From positions 62,001 to 126,000 of the forward strand of contig DCVT01000019.1 of NCBI GenBank assembly GCA_002328075.1: a stretch of 64,000 bases of DNA, given 5' to 3'. This document shows positions 50,915 through 59,001 of this stretch, piece after piece; positions within the stretch are counted from its first letter, which is position 1; the number at the start of each line of letters is the position of its first letter. Made by a program: the position numbers and the translations under genes. Source of the stretch: Anaerolineales bacterium UBA2181 (lineage in GTDB: Bacteria > Chloroflexota > Anaerolineae > Promineifilales > UBA4811). Under the pieces are notes generated by a model. The model made no database searches and was not told the origin of the DNA. It was given only the letters and a program-made list of their open reading frames with translations.

Positions 50915-51054
50915 CGCGGCGTTCTCAAGAGACCGGTTAACGCGCCCGCTGCCCGGCGGGACCAGCCGGCCTGCATCATGGTGGGTTCTCCACCCGCCCG
51001 ACAACTGCGGTTGACCGACCGCCAGACTGCCCCGTTCTGAGCAACTTCATACCT

Positions 51055-51090
51055 CGCTCTTACAACGCTCTTACATTTGCCGTCTATACT
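51055..51090 (+). promoter_or_regulatory. Promoter with two 11-bp-spaced direct repeats upstream of the Cys-rich/dnaK genes
   Basis: Two exact copies of CGCTCTTACA (51055-51064 and 51066-51075) repeat with an 11-bp period, followed by TATACT (51085-51090). The core TTACAA-N5-TTACAT resembles OmpR/PhoB-family (Pho-box-like) sites, which use one helical turn spacing. No CIRCE element is seen. Start near 51097, 33 nt before the ATG at 51130. Confidence 0.5.
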
Positions 51091-51129
51091 GACCGTGCTT
51101 TGAGTGGCTGAAATGTTGGGACATTGAGC

Positions 51130-51336
51130 ATGGAATTGCGTTGTAAGAACTGTGGGATTCCCATCCGGTGGCAACCGACGGTCATCGGCCGACACGTATA
51201 CTGCTGTGTTGGTTGTGCCATCGGCGGACCGTGCGTATGCGACTACCAGCAGTTGGAAGATCTATGCGAAACACAAGCCATCATCGTGTGGGAGCAAGTT
51301 AGGACTCAAATAGTTCATGTGATTCAGGAGGAGTGA
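51130..51336 (+). CDS. Tiny Cys-rich metal-binding protein
   Basis: A 68-residue protein with seven Cys in the first 37 residues: C5-x2-C8, then Y-C25-C26-x2-C29 and C35-x-C37, a treble-clef or knuckle-like arrangement expected to bind Zn2+ or another metal. The second half is a helix (QQLEDLCETQAIIVWEQVRT) with an eighth Cys. ATG at 51130 is preferred to TTG at 51124. It lies 3 bp before dnaK, so the two are cotranscribed and may be coupled. The stop-start distance and conserved Cys argue for a real gene; the family is not one I can name. Confidence 0.7.
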   Translation: MELRCKNCGIPIRWQPTVIGRHVYCCVGCAIGGPCVCDYQQLEDLCETQAIIVWEQVRTQIVHVIQEE

Positions 51337-51339
51337 CGA

Positions 51340-53235
51340 ATGGGTAAAGTGATCGGAATTGACCTGGGCACCACTAATTCGGTGGTTGCCGTCATGGAAG
51401 GCGGCGACCCGGTCGTCATCACGACGGCCGAGGGGGGGCGACTCTGCCCATCCGTGGTTGCGTTTGCCAAGAACGGCGAGCGGCTGGTGGGACAGACTGC
51501 CAAGCGGCAAGCGGTGACCAACCCGGAGAACACCGTGTATTCGATCAAGCGGTTCATGGGCCGGCGGTATGACGAAACGGACGTGGAGCGTAAGATGGTT
51601 CCGTTCAAGGTCGCTGAGGGTTCGGCTGGTGACGCACGCGTGTATATCCCGCAGACCGGCCGTGATTATACACCTCAAGAGATCTCGGCAATGATCCTGC
51701 AGAAGCTGAAAAAGGACGCTGAGGCTTACCTCGGCGAGCAGGTCACCCAAGCCATCATCACCGTCCCTGCCTATTTCAACGATAGTCAGCGTCAGGCCAC
51801 CAAGGATGCGGGTCGGATTGCCGGCCTGGAGGTACTGCGCATCATCAATGAGCCGACGGCGGCCAGCCTGGCGTACGGGTTGGACAAGAAAAAGCTTGAG
51901 ACGATCCTGGTCTTTGACCTGGGAGGCGGCACGTTTGACGTCTCCGTCCTGGAGGTTGGCGAAGGGGTGGTAGAGGTCAAGGCGACCAACGGGGACACGC
52001 ATCTGGGCGGCGACGATTGGGATCAAAAGATCATCGATTGGCTGGTCAGCGAGTTCCGCAAGGATCAGGGCGTGGATCTGAGCCGCGATCGGCAGGCGAT
52101 GCAGCGCCTTAAGGAAGCGGCCGAAAAGGCCAAGATCGAGCTGTCGTCCACGGCAGAAACCGAGGTCAACCTTCCGTTCATCACGGCGGACGCGTCCGGA
52201 CCGAAACACCTTCAGATCAAGCTTACCCGGTCGAAATTTGAGCAGATGTGCGAGGACCTGGTGGCGCGAATCGAAGGTCCTTATCATCGCGCGATCAAGG
52301 ACGCCGGAATCAAAGCGGGCGAGATCGATGAAGTGGTCCTGGTGGGTGGTGCCACGCGGATGCCCATGGTCCAGGATCTGGTCCGGCGGTTGACCGGGGG
52401 CAAGGAGCCCAACAAGAGCGTCAACCCGGATGAGGTCGTGGCGGTCGGCGCCGCCTTGCAGGCCGGTGTGCTGTCCGGCGAAGTGCGCGATGTGCTCCTG
52501 CTGGACGTGACTCCGCTGACGCTCGGCGTCGAGACGCTCGGTGGCGTGATGACCCCGCTCATCGAGCGGAACACGACCATCCCCATCGCCAAGACGGAGG
52601 TCTTTAGCACGGCCGAGGACGGACAGACTGCGGTAGACATCAAGGTGTTTCAGGGCGAACGACCGATGGCATCGGACAACATGCTGCTGGGTCAATTCCG
52701 TCTGGATGGGATTCCGCCCGCGCCCCGGGGAATGCCGCAGGTCGAGGTCGCTTTTGACATCGACAGCAATGGCATTCTCAACGTGAGCGCCAAGGATCGG
52801 GCGACCGGCCGGCAGCAAAAGATCACCATCACCGCCAGCACCAACCTTTCGGAAACCCAGGTGGAAAAGATGGTGGAGGAGTCGCGGCGCCATTCGGCCG
52901 ATGATCAGCGCCGTAAGGAGCTGGCCGAAGCGCGCAACATGGCAGACCAGGTAGCGTATCAGGCGACCAAATCGCTCAAGGAACTTGGCGACAAGGTCCC
53001 CGAATCGGACCGCAAACCGATCGAGAGCAAAGTCCAGGAGCTCCGCAAGGCGGCCGAAGGCGACGACACGCCGCAGATCCGCCGGCTGATCGAGGAAGTT
53101 CAGCAAGCCACACTGGCGTTGGGCCAGTCGATGTACAGCCAACCGGGCGCCGCTGGACCCATGCCGGGAGGCGAGCCCGGCGGCGGGCCTTCACCCGATG
53201 GCGACGTTGTGGACGGCGAGTTCCACAACGTATAG
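51340..53235 (+). CDS. dnaK: Chaperone protein DnaK
   Basis: A 631-residue Hsp70. Actin-like ATPase domain (GIDLGTTNSVVAVMEGG; FDLGGGTFDVSVLEVG; VLVGGATRMPMVQDLV), the linker DVLLLDVTPLTLG, substrate-binding beta domain, helical lid, and a C-terminal Gly/Pro-rich tail that ends GEFHNV instead of the usual E-E-V-D type. AGGAGG precedes the ATG. grpE and dnaJ are not in the window, so this is an isolated dnaK, probably one of several in the genome. A strong terminator follows. Confidence 0.98.
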   Translation: MGKVIGIDLGTTNSVVAVMEGGDPVVITTAEGGRLCPSVVAFAKNGERLVGQTAKRQAVTNPENTVYSIKRFMGRRYDETDVERKMVPFKVAEGSAGDARVYIPQTGRDYTPQEISAMILQKLKKDAEAYLGEQVTQAIITVPAYFNDSQRQATKDAGRIAGLEVLRIINEPTAASLAYGLDKKKLETILVFDLGGGTFDVSVLEVGEGVVEVKATNGDTHLGGDDWDQKIIDWLVSEFRKDQGVDLSRDRQAMQRLKEAAEKAKIELSSTAETEVNLPFITADASGPKHLQIKLTRSKFEQMCEDLVARIEGPYHRAIKDAGIKAGEIDEVVLVGGATRMPMVQDLVRRLTGGKEPNKSVNPDEVVAVGAALQAGVLSGEVRDVLLLDVTPLTLGVETLGGVMTPLIERNTTIPIAKTEVFSTAEDGQTAVDIKVFQGERPMASDNMLLGQFRLDGIPPAPRGMPQVEVAFDIDSNGILNVSAKDRATGRQQKITITASTNLSETQVEKMVEESRRHSADDQRRKELAEARNMADQVAYQATKSLKELGDKVPESDRKPIESKVQELRKAAEGDDTPQIRRLIEEVQQATLALGQSMYSQPGAAGPMPGGEPGGGPSPDGDVVDGEFHNV

Positions 53236-53256
53236 GGCTGCTTTTGACGAGCAAGC

Positions 53257-53301
53257 GCGGGTCGCTGCGCCCACCGGGGACAGCGACCCGCGTTTTCTTT
53301 T
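53257..53301 (+). terminator. Intrinsic terminator after dnaK
   Basis: Perfect 11-bp stem GCGGGTCGCTG/CAGCGACCCGC with a 13-nt loop, followed by GTTTTCTTTT. It reaches the stop of the convergent NAD(P)HX repair gene. Confidence 0.92.
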
Positions 53302-54994
53302 ACCGACCCATCTCGGCCAGGACCGCCGCCACATACCACGGCAGGTCGCCGGCGTTGACCCCGGCGGCGCCGATGTCGGCCGCCGCCCTGGCCCCGGCCG
53401 CGGCGTGAAGGTAGGCCCCGGCGATCGCCGCTGCGGACGCTTCCATTCCCATTCCAAGCAACGCGGCAATGACCCCGGCCAGGACGTCGCCACTCCCGGC
53501 CGTGGCCAGTGCCGGGTTCGCAAAGGGAATCAGGGTTGCGCGTGATTCGGGAGAGGCTACCACGGTGAATGGTCCCTTGAGAACGACGACCTGTCCCCAC
53601 TGTACGGCTGCCTGGGCCGCTATCGTGACTCGGTCCTCAGTGACTTCCCGCACCGACCGGCCCAGCAACCTGGCCATCTCGCCGGGATGAGGCGTGAGGA
53701 TTGTCGCCGGAGGTAGCAATGCCTGCCAAGCACCCATTTCCGCCAACAGATTCAGTCCATCGGCATCCACCACCAACGGCGGCAGTGCGCGGTGGCCGGC
53801 GGGGGCGGAATCCAATTCCTCACGCCCGGCCGGACGGGCGAAACCTAACCGGCCGTGGTCCGCTGCGCGATCACCTGCCAACAGGCGCCGGAGGAACAGC
53901 CCGGTTTTCGCCTCCCTACCCAACCCCGGCCCGACCAGCAGAGCGTCGTACCCGTCGGCCGCGGGCAAGAGCACACGGGCGGCGTTCTCAGAGATGGCTC
54001 CCATCTCGTGCGGCAGCAGCACGAACGTCGCTTCCGCCAGCCGGGCGGCCAACGGCGCGTGAATGGCAGAGGGAACCGCCATGGTAACCAGTCCGGCTCC
54101 GGCCCGATAGGCGGCCTCGCCCGCCAAAGCGGCCGCTCCGGTATAGTTGAGTGATCCGGCCGCAATCATCACCTTGCCGAACGTTCCCTTGTGGGCGTCA
54201 AGCGGGCGCGTGGGCAGCAAGTTCCTGACACCGTCGGCGGTGGCCAATTCGAGCCTGACCTGCGCCCGGGTGGCCAGGTCGGGCGGACTCCCGATGTCGG
54301 CTACCACCAGATCACCGACGGCGGTGGCGCCCGGAAATCGAAACTGGCCTGCCTTGGGACAGTCAAACGTGACGGTGAGGTCGGCCGCCATCGCGACCGG
54401 GTCGAGTTGACCCGTGTCGCAGTTGAGCCCGCTGGGGCAGTCAACCGCAATCACCACCGGGGTCCTGGTGGGTACAGGCGTGGGCCTGACCGGCGAGACA
54501 AGCCCGCGCGCCAACCCGGGGAACTCCCTGGAAGCCCGCAAAACCGCGCCGCATCTCTCAAGCAGAGCTTTCAGGTCGCCCTGGATGGGTCGGTCCGCCC
54601 CAGTTCCGAGCAGGGCGTCGATGAGCACATCGGCCGACGCAACCGCCTCGGCCAGTTGGTCCCCTTGCGGATCGTCGGCCGCCACCAGGGTGGGCACGCC
54701 CATGGAGATGACCCTGGCATAGTTGGCATCGTCATCACCCCGGGGCCGCGAGAGGTAAAACTGCACGTCCGCACCTGACTCGGCGAGGAGCCGGCCGGCC
54801 ACCAATCCATCGCCCCCATTGTTTCCCGGCCCGACCAGGATCAGAACCCGGCACCCCCTGACGGCAGCGACCTCCCCCACTGCATCGGCGACCCCCTGCC
54901 CCGCATTTTCCATCATTTGAGAATACGAGACTCCCGCGAGATCAGTCTCTCGCTCAATGGCCTGCATCTGCGCAACCGTCACTACCTTGATCAT
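53300..54994 (-). CDS. Bifunctional NAD(P)HX epimerase / ADP-dependent dehydratase
   Basis: A 564-residue NAD(P)H-hydrate repair enzyme. The N-terminal YjeF_N domain (residues 1-230: SQMMENAGQGVADAV; ILVGPGNNGGDGLVAGRLL) epimerises NAD(P)HX; the C-terminal carbohydrate-kinase-like domain (about 245-560: GPGLGREAKTG; ILTPHPGEMARLLG; TAGSGDVLAGVIAALLG) dehydrates the S form with ADP. ATG at 54994 starts the conserved VVTVAQMQAIE; ATG at 55006 is an alternative. An extended -10 lies at 55028-55036. Confidence 0.93.
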   Translation of the reverse strand: MIKVVTVAQMQAIERETDLAGVSYSQMMENAGQGVADAVGEVAAVRGCRVLILVGPGNNGGDGLVAGRLLAESGADVQFYLSRPRGDDDANYARVISMGVPTLVAADDPQGDQLAEAVASADVLIDALLGTGADRPIQGDLKALLERCGAVLRASREFPGLARGLVSPVRPTPVPTRTPVVIAVDCPSGLNCDTGQLDPVAMAADLTVTFDCPKAGQFRFPGATAVGDLVVADIGSPPDLATRAQVRLELATADGVRNLLPTRPLDAHKGTFGKVMIAAGSLNYTGAAALAGEAAYRAGAGLVTMAVPSAIHAPLAARLAEATFVLLPHEMGAISENAARVLLPAADGYDALLVGPGLGREAKTGLFLRRLLAGDRAADHGRLGFARPAGREELDSAPAGHRALPPLVVDADGLNLLAEMGAWQALLPPATILTPHPGEMARLLGRSVREVTEDRVTIAAQAAVQWGQVVVLKGPFTVVASPESRATLIPFANPALATAGSGDVLAGVIAALLGMGMEASAAAIAGAYLHAAAGARAAADIGAAGVNAGDLPWYVAAVLAEMGR

Positions 54995-55027
54995 GCTGCC
55001 ACCCATCACCCTGTCCCTTTGGGACGA

Positions 55028-55036
55028 ATTGTAGCA
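55028..55036 (-). promoter_or_regulatory. Extended -10 promoter of the NAD(P)HX repair gene
   Basis: On the minus strand, TGC then TACAAT (55033-55028). No good -35. Start near 55021, 27 nt before the ATG at 54994. Confidence 0.45.
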
Positions 55037-55072
55037 CAGAAGGAGCAATTGGCTTGACTCCTGGCGACTGAG

Positions 55073-55110
55073 AAAAAAAACAGGCACCCGTTCCTGTGAA
55101 CACGGGTGCC
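55073..55110 (-). terminator. Intrinsic terminator after tRNA-Glu
   Basis: On the minus strand, stem GGCACCCGT/ACGGGTGCC (9 bp) with an inner loop, then TG and a run of eight T (55080-55073). Confidence 0.92.
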
Positions 55111-55122
55111 TTCAGCGGACCA

Positions 55123-55195
55123 TGGCCCATACGAGACTCGAACTCGTGTTTCTGCCTTGAGAGGGCAGCGTCCTGGGCCGCTAGACGAATGGGCC
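55123..55195 (-). tRNA. tRNA-Glu(CTC)
   Basis: A 73-nt cloverleaf on the minus strand: acceptor GGCCCAT/ATGGGCC with discriminator A, anticodon stem CTGCC/GGCAG around loop CTCTCAA with anticodon CTC, and T arm ACGAG-TTCGAGT-CTCGT. CCA is not encoded. Own promoter (55206-55233) and terminator. Confidence 0.96.
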
Positions 55196-55205
55196 TGACG
55201 GGAGC

Positions 55206-55233
55206 ATTTTACCATAGCCGCCGGTGTTGTCAA
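55206..55233 (-). promoter_or_regulatory. Promoter of tRNA-Glu
   Basis: On the minus strand, a perfect TTGACA (55233-55228), 16-bp spacer, TAAAAT (55211-55206). Its -35 overlaps that of the plus-strand promoter at 55227-55254. Confidence 0.85.
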
Positions 55234-55254
55234 TCGTCTCCCGGCAGTTATAAT
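55227..55254 (+). promoter_or_regulatory. Promoter of the radical SAM gene
   Basis: TTGTCA (55227-55232), 16-bp spacer, perfect TATAAT (55249-55254). Start near 55261; the ATG is at 55262, so the mRNA would be leaderless. Confidence 0.8.
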
Positions 55255-55261
55255 TCGCTCC

Positions 55262-57139
55262 ATGCGTCATGAGAGGCTCTTTTCCCGCGCCATTGAACCC
55301 GAGCTGGAGATGCTCCTACCTCGGGTGAGCAAACCGGGCCGATATGCCGGCGGCGAGTTGAACAGCATCTGCAAACCATGGGACTCGGCGACCGTCCGAC
55401 TGGCGTTGGCGTTTCCCGATCTGTATGAGCTGGGCATGTCCAACCTGGGAATCCAGATTCTCTACGATCTGGTGAATAGGCAGCCAGACATGCTGGCAGA
55501 GCGCGTTTTCGCTCCGTGGACGGATATGGAGGAGGCGCTGCGCACGGCTGAACTCCCGCTCTTTACTCTGGAGAGCAAACGTCCGGTGATGGCCTTTGAC
55601 GTCCTGGGCGTCAGCCTGCCGTACGAACAGCTTTGCACCAACGTGCTCAACCTGCTGGACCTGAGCTGGATCCCGCTCTGGGCCTCCGATCGCCAATCCG
55701 AACACCCGCTGGTCATTGCCGGTGGTCACGCGGCGTTCAACCCGGAGCCAATGGCGCCCTTTGTTGACGCGTTTGCCATTGGCGAAGGCGAGGAAGTGCT
55801 GGTCGAGATCCTGCAGGCAATACGCGAGGCCAAATGCCGGGCGATCAGTCGGCCGGAAGTGCTGCGGCGATTGGCCCGACTGCCCGGCGTCTACGTGCCG
55901 AGCCTGTACACCGTCAGCTACCGGTCGGACGGCAGAATCGAAGCGATCCTTCCCGCGGACGGTGAGGTGCCTGCCACGGTGCGCAAACGGATGGTAGCTG
56001 TCTTGCCGGCGCCGCCCATGGCTCCGGTGGTGCCAACCATCGCCACCACGCACGATCGCGCGGTTATCGAAATCATGCGGGGCTGTACGCGGGGGTGCCG
56101 GTTCTGCCACGCCGGTTTTTCCACCCGGCCGGTGAGGGAGCGGCCGGTGTCGGAGGTGCTAGACGCAGTGGATACGCTCCTGCGCTCCACCGGGTACGAA
56201 GAACTGGCGTTGCTCTCACTCTCCTCCAGCGATTACAGCGGAGTTGTGCCCCTGGTCCAACAGCTCACCGCTCGGTACGGCCGCCGGCGGCTGAGCATCT
56301 CGCTACCCAGTCTGCGGCTGGACACGACGTCGACCGACCTGATGGAAGCCGTCAGCGGTGGCCGCAAAGGGAGTGCCACTTTTGCGCCTGAGGCGGCCAC
56401 CGAATCGATGCGGCGGGTGATCAACAAGGTCATTCCGGACGAGCAGTTGCTCGAGGTGACCGACCAGGTATTCGGGCGGGGCTGGCGCACCATCAAGCTG
56501 TATTTCATGATTGGGCTGCCGGGCGAGACCTTGGCGGATGTGCAGTCCATCAGCGACCTGGCCTGGGAAGTCCTTCGCCGTGGTCGCAGCCATCACGGCC
56601 GCCGAGCGCGGGTGCACCTGGGCATCAGTACCTTCATTCCCAAGCCGCACACCCCGTTCCAGTGGGCTAGCCTGGACCCGGCCGAGACGATCCGCGCAAA
56701 ACAGAGCGCGCTCATGGAGCGGGCTCGCGGCGGTGGCCTGGAGCTCAAATGGAATAATCCGGAGGAGACCGTGCTGGAGGCGGTGCTGAGCCGGGGTGAC
56801 CGGCAGCTTGCGCCCGCCATCTACCGTGCCTGGCAGATGGGCGCCAAATTCGACGGATGGCGGGAGCACTTTTCCATGCAAAGATGGTCGCAAGCCTTTC
56901 TGGAGACCGACCTCACCACCGAGTTTTACGCTCACCGGTGGCGGCCTCATGACGAGCTGTTTCCCTGGGACCACATCCATACCGGCGTGAACAAGGCGTA
57001 CCTGTTGGCGGAGTTCCGGCGCAGCCTCCAGGGCGAGACGCAGCCCGATTGCCGCGAGGGGTGCCTGGTATGTGGCATCCTGGAGGCGTTTGGGCACGAG
57101 AGGAAAGAGTTGTCCAAAGGGGCCTGGTTATGTCCCTAA
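55262..57139 (+). CDS. TIGR03960-family B12-binding-type radical SAM protein
   Basis: A 625-residue protein. Residues about 50-200 form a B12-binding-like domain (LYELGMSNLGIQILYDLVN; VIAGGHAAFNPEPMAPFVDA). The radical SAM cluster C-x3-C-x2-C is MRGCTRGCRFCHAGF near residue 277, followed by GSATFAPEAATESMRRVINK. The family order is complete except that the usual partner with a DUF2344 domain (TIGR03936) is missing from this region. Substrate unknown; conservation suggests RNA or protein modification. Leaderless translation from the ATG at 55262 is likely; ATG at 55310 is possible but would cut into the conserved start. Confidence 0.88.
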   Translation: MRHERLFSRAIEPELEMLLPRVSKPGRYAGGELNSICKPWDSATVRLALAFPDLYELGMSNLGIQILYDLVNRQPDMLAERVFAPWTDMEEALRTAELPLFTLESKRPVMAFDVLGVSLPYEQLCTNVLNLLDLSWIPLWASDRQSEHPLVIAGGHAAFNPEPMAPFVDAFAIGEGEEVLVEILQAIREAKCRAISRPEVLRRLARLPGVYVPSLYTVSYRSDGRIEAILPADGEVPATVRKRMVAVLPAPPMAPVVPTIATTHDRAVIEIMRGCTRGCRFCHAGFSTRPVRERPVSEVLDAVDTLLRSTGYEELALLSLSSSDYSGVVPLVQQLTARYGRRRLSISLPSLRLDTTSTDLMEAVSGGRKGSATFAPEAATESMRRVINKVIPDEQLLEVTDQVFGRGWRTIKLYFMIGLPGETLADVQSISDLAWEVLRRGRSHHGRRARVHLGISTFIPKPHTPFQWASLDPAETIRAKQSALMERARGGGLELKWNNPEETVLEAVLSRGDRQLAPAIYRAWQMGAKFDGWREHFSMQRWSQAFLETDLTTEFYAHRWRPHDELFPWDHIHTGVNKAYLLAEFRRSLQGETQPDCREGCLVCGILEAFGHERKELSKGAWLCP

Positions 57140-57196
57140 CCCATTCTGCTGATCCGTCACCATCAACGCAGGCGTCTGACGCTGGACGGCGAAAAG

Positions 57197-57847
57197 GTGC
57201 TTGACCTCCTGCTGGAGCGACTGGCTGGTTACCGCGGTTCGCAGGTCATGAACCAGTACGCCCAACAAGATCCGGATCACGACCTTCCGGACGCACCCCG
57301 CATCCGGATGAACAACCTGGTCCTATACCTGGACGCATTCGCCAACGCGCAGTACGTGTTGCTGGCTGAGGCGGCCGGCTACCAGGGGTGCCGGTTCTCC
57401 GGCGTCCCGATGACCAGTGAAGAGCTGCTGTGTGGTGATCGTGCGCTGCCATGGGCACGCCACGCCGCCTATCGGCGAAGCAGCAGTCGTCGCACGCTCT
57501 GGCGGGAGCCATCAGCCACTATCCTGTGGCGTGCCTTGGGCGGCCGGGCCGATTGCCTCATCTGGAACACGTTTCCGTGGCATCCCATAGGACGACGGGG
57601 CGTTCTTTCGAACCGAGCGCCGCGCAGCCAGGAAATCGCTGATGGTGCGGCGTTGATTCCCATCTTGCGGACGCTTTTTCCCCGGGCAACCTGGGCGGCC
57701 ATCGGTCGTGTTGCCGAGGGAGCGTGCGTATCGGCCGGCATGGCGCCCCGGTATCTCCGCCATCCCGCCCACGGCGGGAAACCGGAATTTGTGGTCGGCC
57801 TGAAGGCATTGTTAACTGACAACCCACCTGGAGGTCATGATGAGTGA
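57197..57847 (+). CDS. Uracil-DNA glycosylase-like protein
   Basis: A 216-residue uracil-DNA glycosylase superfamily protein. V-L-L-A-E-A-A-G-Y-Q-G-C-R-F-S-G-V matches the motif 1 region of the E-A-P-G-Y-x-G subgroup, NTFPWHPIG the middle block, and YLRHPAHGGKPEF the C-terminal His-containing motif. The motif 1 Pro is Ala here. It would remove uracil from DNA. GTG at 57197 follows GAAAAG. The same frame is open back to 57140, directly after the TAA of the radical SAM gene, so the true start may lie further upstream at a non-standard codon. Confidence 0.82.
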   Translation: MLDLLLERLAGYRGSQVMNQYAQQDPDHDLPDAPRIRMNNLVLYLDAFANAQYVLLAEAAGYQGCRFSGVPMTSEELLCGDRALPWARHAAYRRSSSRRTLWREPSATILWRALGGRADCLIWNTFPWHPIGRRGVLSNRAPRSQEIADGAALIPILRTLFPRATWAAIGRVAEGACVSAGMAPRYLRHPAHGGKPEFVVGLKALLTDNPPGGHDE

Positions 57848-58925
57848 CATTTCCCGCCAATTCACGCGCTCGCTGACTCGAGCAGGTTTGTTGGTGTTGG
57901 TAGCCTTGATATTGCTTGGTTCGGCGGCCGCGTGTGGGGCGCGGCAGCCAACAGGACCAGTGGATGGAACCCAGGTGGCCGGCGTTACCCTGCAACCCAC
58001 CGCGGCGATTGGCCTGCCGACGCGCACCTTGCCGCCAACCGCGACCGCTACCGCGTCGCCCGAGCCTCCGACGGCCACGTGTACCCCGACCCCTACGCCC
58101 AGCCCAGAGCCCACCGAGACCCCCACCCCAACGGCTACCGCGACGCCGACGCACACGCCGGCACCCAGCGCCACGCCGTTGCCGCCGACGTTCACTCTCA
58201 CCACCGCGCCCACCGAGACCCCGCGGCCGACCAACACCCCTGCCCCCACCGACACGCCCGCGTTGCCAACGGCCACCTGGCCTCCATCGCCTACCTGGAC
58301 GGTGGCTCCGACGTCCACGCCGGAGCCGGCGGTGTACCCCGACACCAACTGGCTGCCCAACCCCTCCTTTGAGGGAGGGTGGTACAACTTGAACGGCATA
58401 CCCGAGTTGCAGGTGCCCAATCAGTGGTGGTTCGAATGGGATGAAGGTACCAATCCGTTGGATCCCGACCCGTGGAATGCCTTTGTTCGACCCGAGACCA
58501 GGGTTCTCTCCCGGGATTTTCTACCGCCGCACGAGCATGCCACCTATATCTGGGACGGTGATCATACCGTCAAGATCTTCAAGGGGCACGGGGCCATCAG
58601 CTATCGTCTGTTGGCCAACGTTCCGCTCCAGGCGGGCGGTTACACGCTGGAGATCAACATCTTTCCAGATCTGGTGGTGGGCTACAACCCGGACGGAAGC
58701 AAGATTTGGGCGCCGGACCCGCTGTCCGGAGAGGTGCGGCTCATCGCCGCCGGCTCCAGCAGTGGGTGGTATCTTCCCACGTTTGGCACCCGCAACACGC
58801 TAACCCACACGTTCTACGTCTCAGAGCCGCAAACCGTGGTCGTAGGGATCGGAGTGCGGGCCCGTTGGGCAATCCTGAACAACGGCTGGTTCATGGATGC
58901 CTGGTCCGTGCGCCGGGTTTACTAG
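57837..58925 (+). CDS. Lipoprotein with very long Pro/Thr linker and unknown C-terminal domain
   Basis: A 362-residue exported protein. A signal peptide ends in lipobox A-A-A-C (Cys33). Residues about 55-165 are an almost pure Pro/Thr/Ala/Ser linker. Residues about 168-362 form a beta-rich domain (NWLPNPSFEGGWYNLNGIPE; GDHTVKIFKGHGAISYRLL; YTLEINIFPDLVVGYNPDG) that resembles a carbohydrate-binding jelly-roll, but I cannot place it. GGAGG precedes the ATG, which overlaps the previous stop region by 11 bp. ATG at 57840 is an alternative. Confidence 0.78.
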   Translation: MMSDISRQFTRSLTRAGLLVLVALILLGSAAACGARQPTGPVDGTQVAGVTLQPTAAIGLPTRTLPPTATATASPEPPTATCTPTPTPSPEPTETPTPTATATPTHTPAPSATPLPPTFTLTTAPTETPRPTNTPAPTDTPALPTATWPPSPTWTVAPTSTPEPAVYPDTNWLPNPSFEGGWYNLNGIPELQVPNQWWFEWDEGTNPLDPDPWNAFVRPETRVLSRDFLPPHEHATYIWDGDHTVKIFKGHGAISYRLLANVPLQAGGYTLEINIFPDLVVGYNPDGSKIWAPDPLSGEVRLIAAGSSSGWYLPTFGTRNTLTHTFYVSEPQTVVVGIGVRARWAILNNGWFMDAWSVRRVY

Positions 58926-58967
58926 ACGAACTGGTGGATAGTGCCCGGCGGGCAGGGGGTGCAACGG

Positions 58968-58995
58968 TTGACGATTTGCCAGGTTGCAGTAGAAT
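58968..58995 (+). promoter_or_regulatory. Promoter of the metG leader RNA
   Basis: TTGACG (58968-58973), 16-bp spacer, TAGAAT (58990-58995). Start near 59002, about 200 nt before the metG ATG, so a long leader is made. Confidence 0.78.
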
Positions 58996-59001
58996 AGCCG
59001 T

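Noticed and set aside
51000..51130. CIRCE operator for dnaK
   Set aside because: No TTAGCACTC-N9-GAGTGCTAA-like inverted repeat; GAGTGGCTGAA is only a weak half-match.
51262..53142. 626-codon open frame antisense to dnaK
   Set aside because: It mirrors the codon periodicity of a high-GC gene; no domain and no ribosome binding site. The same applies to other long antisense frames, such as those at 9414-10820 (CoA-transferase), 26739-28778 (acetyl-CoA synthetase) and 59120-60874 (metG).
58060..58335. CRISPR or tandem DNA repeat
   Set aside because: The repetitive look comes from Pro/Thr codons in the linker; units vary and there are no spacers. The same holds at 5090-5400, 12190-12400 and 50300-50380.
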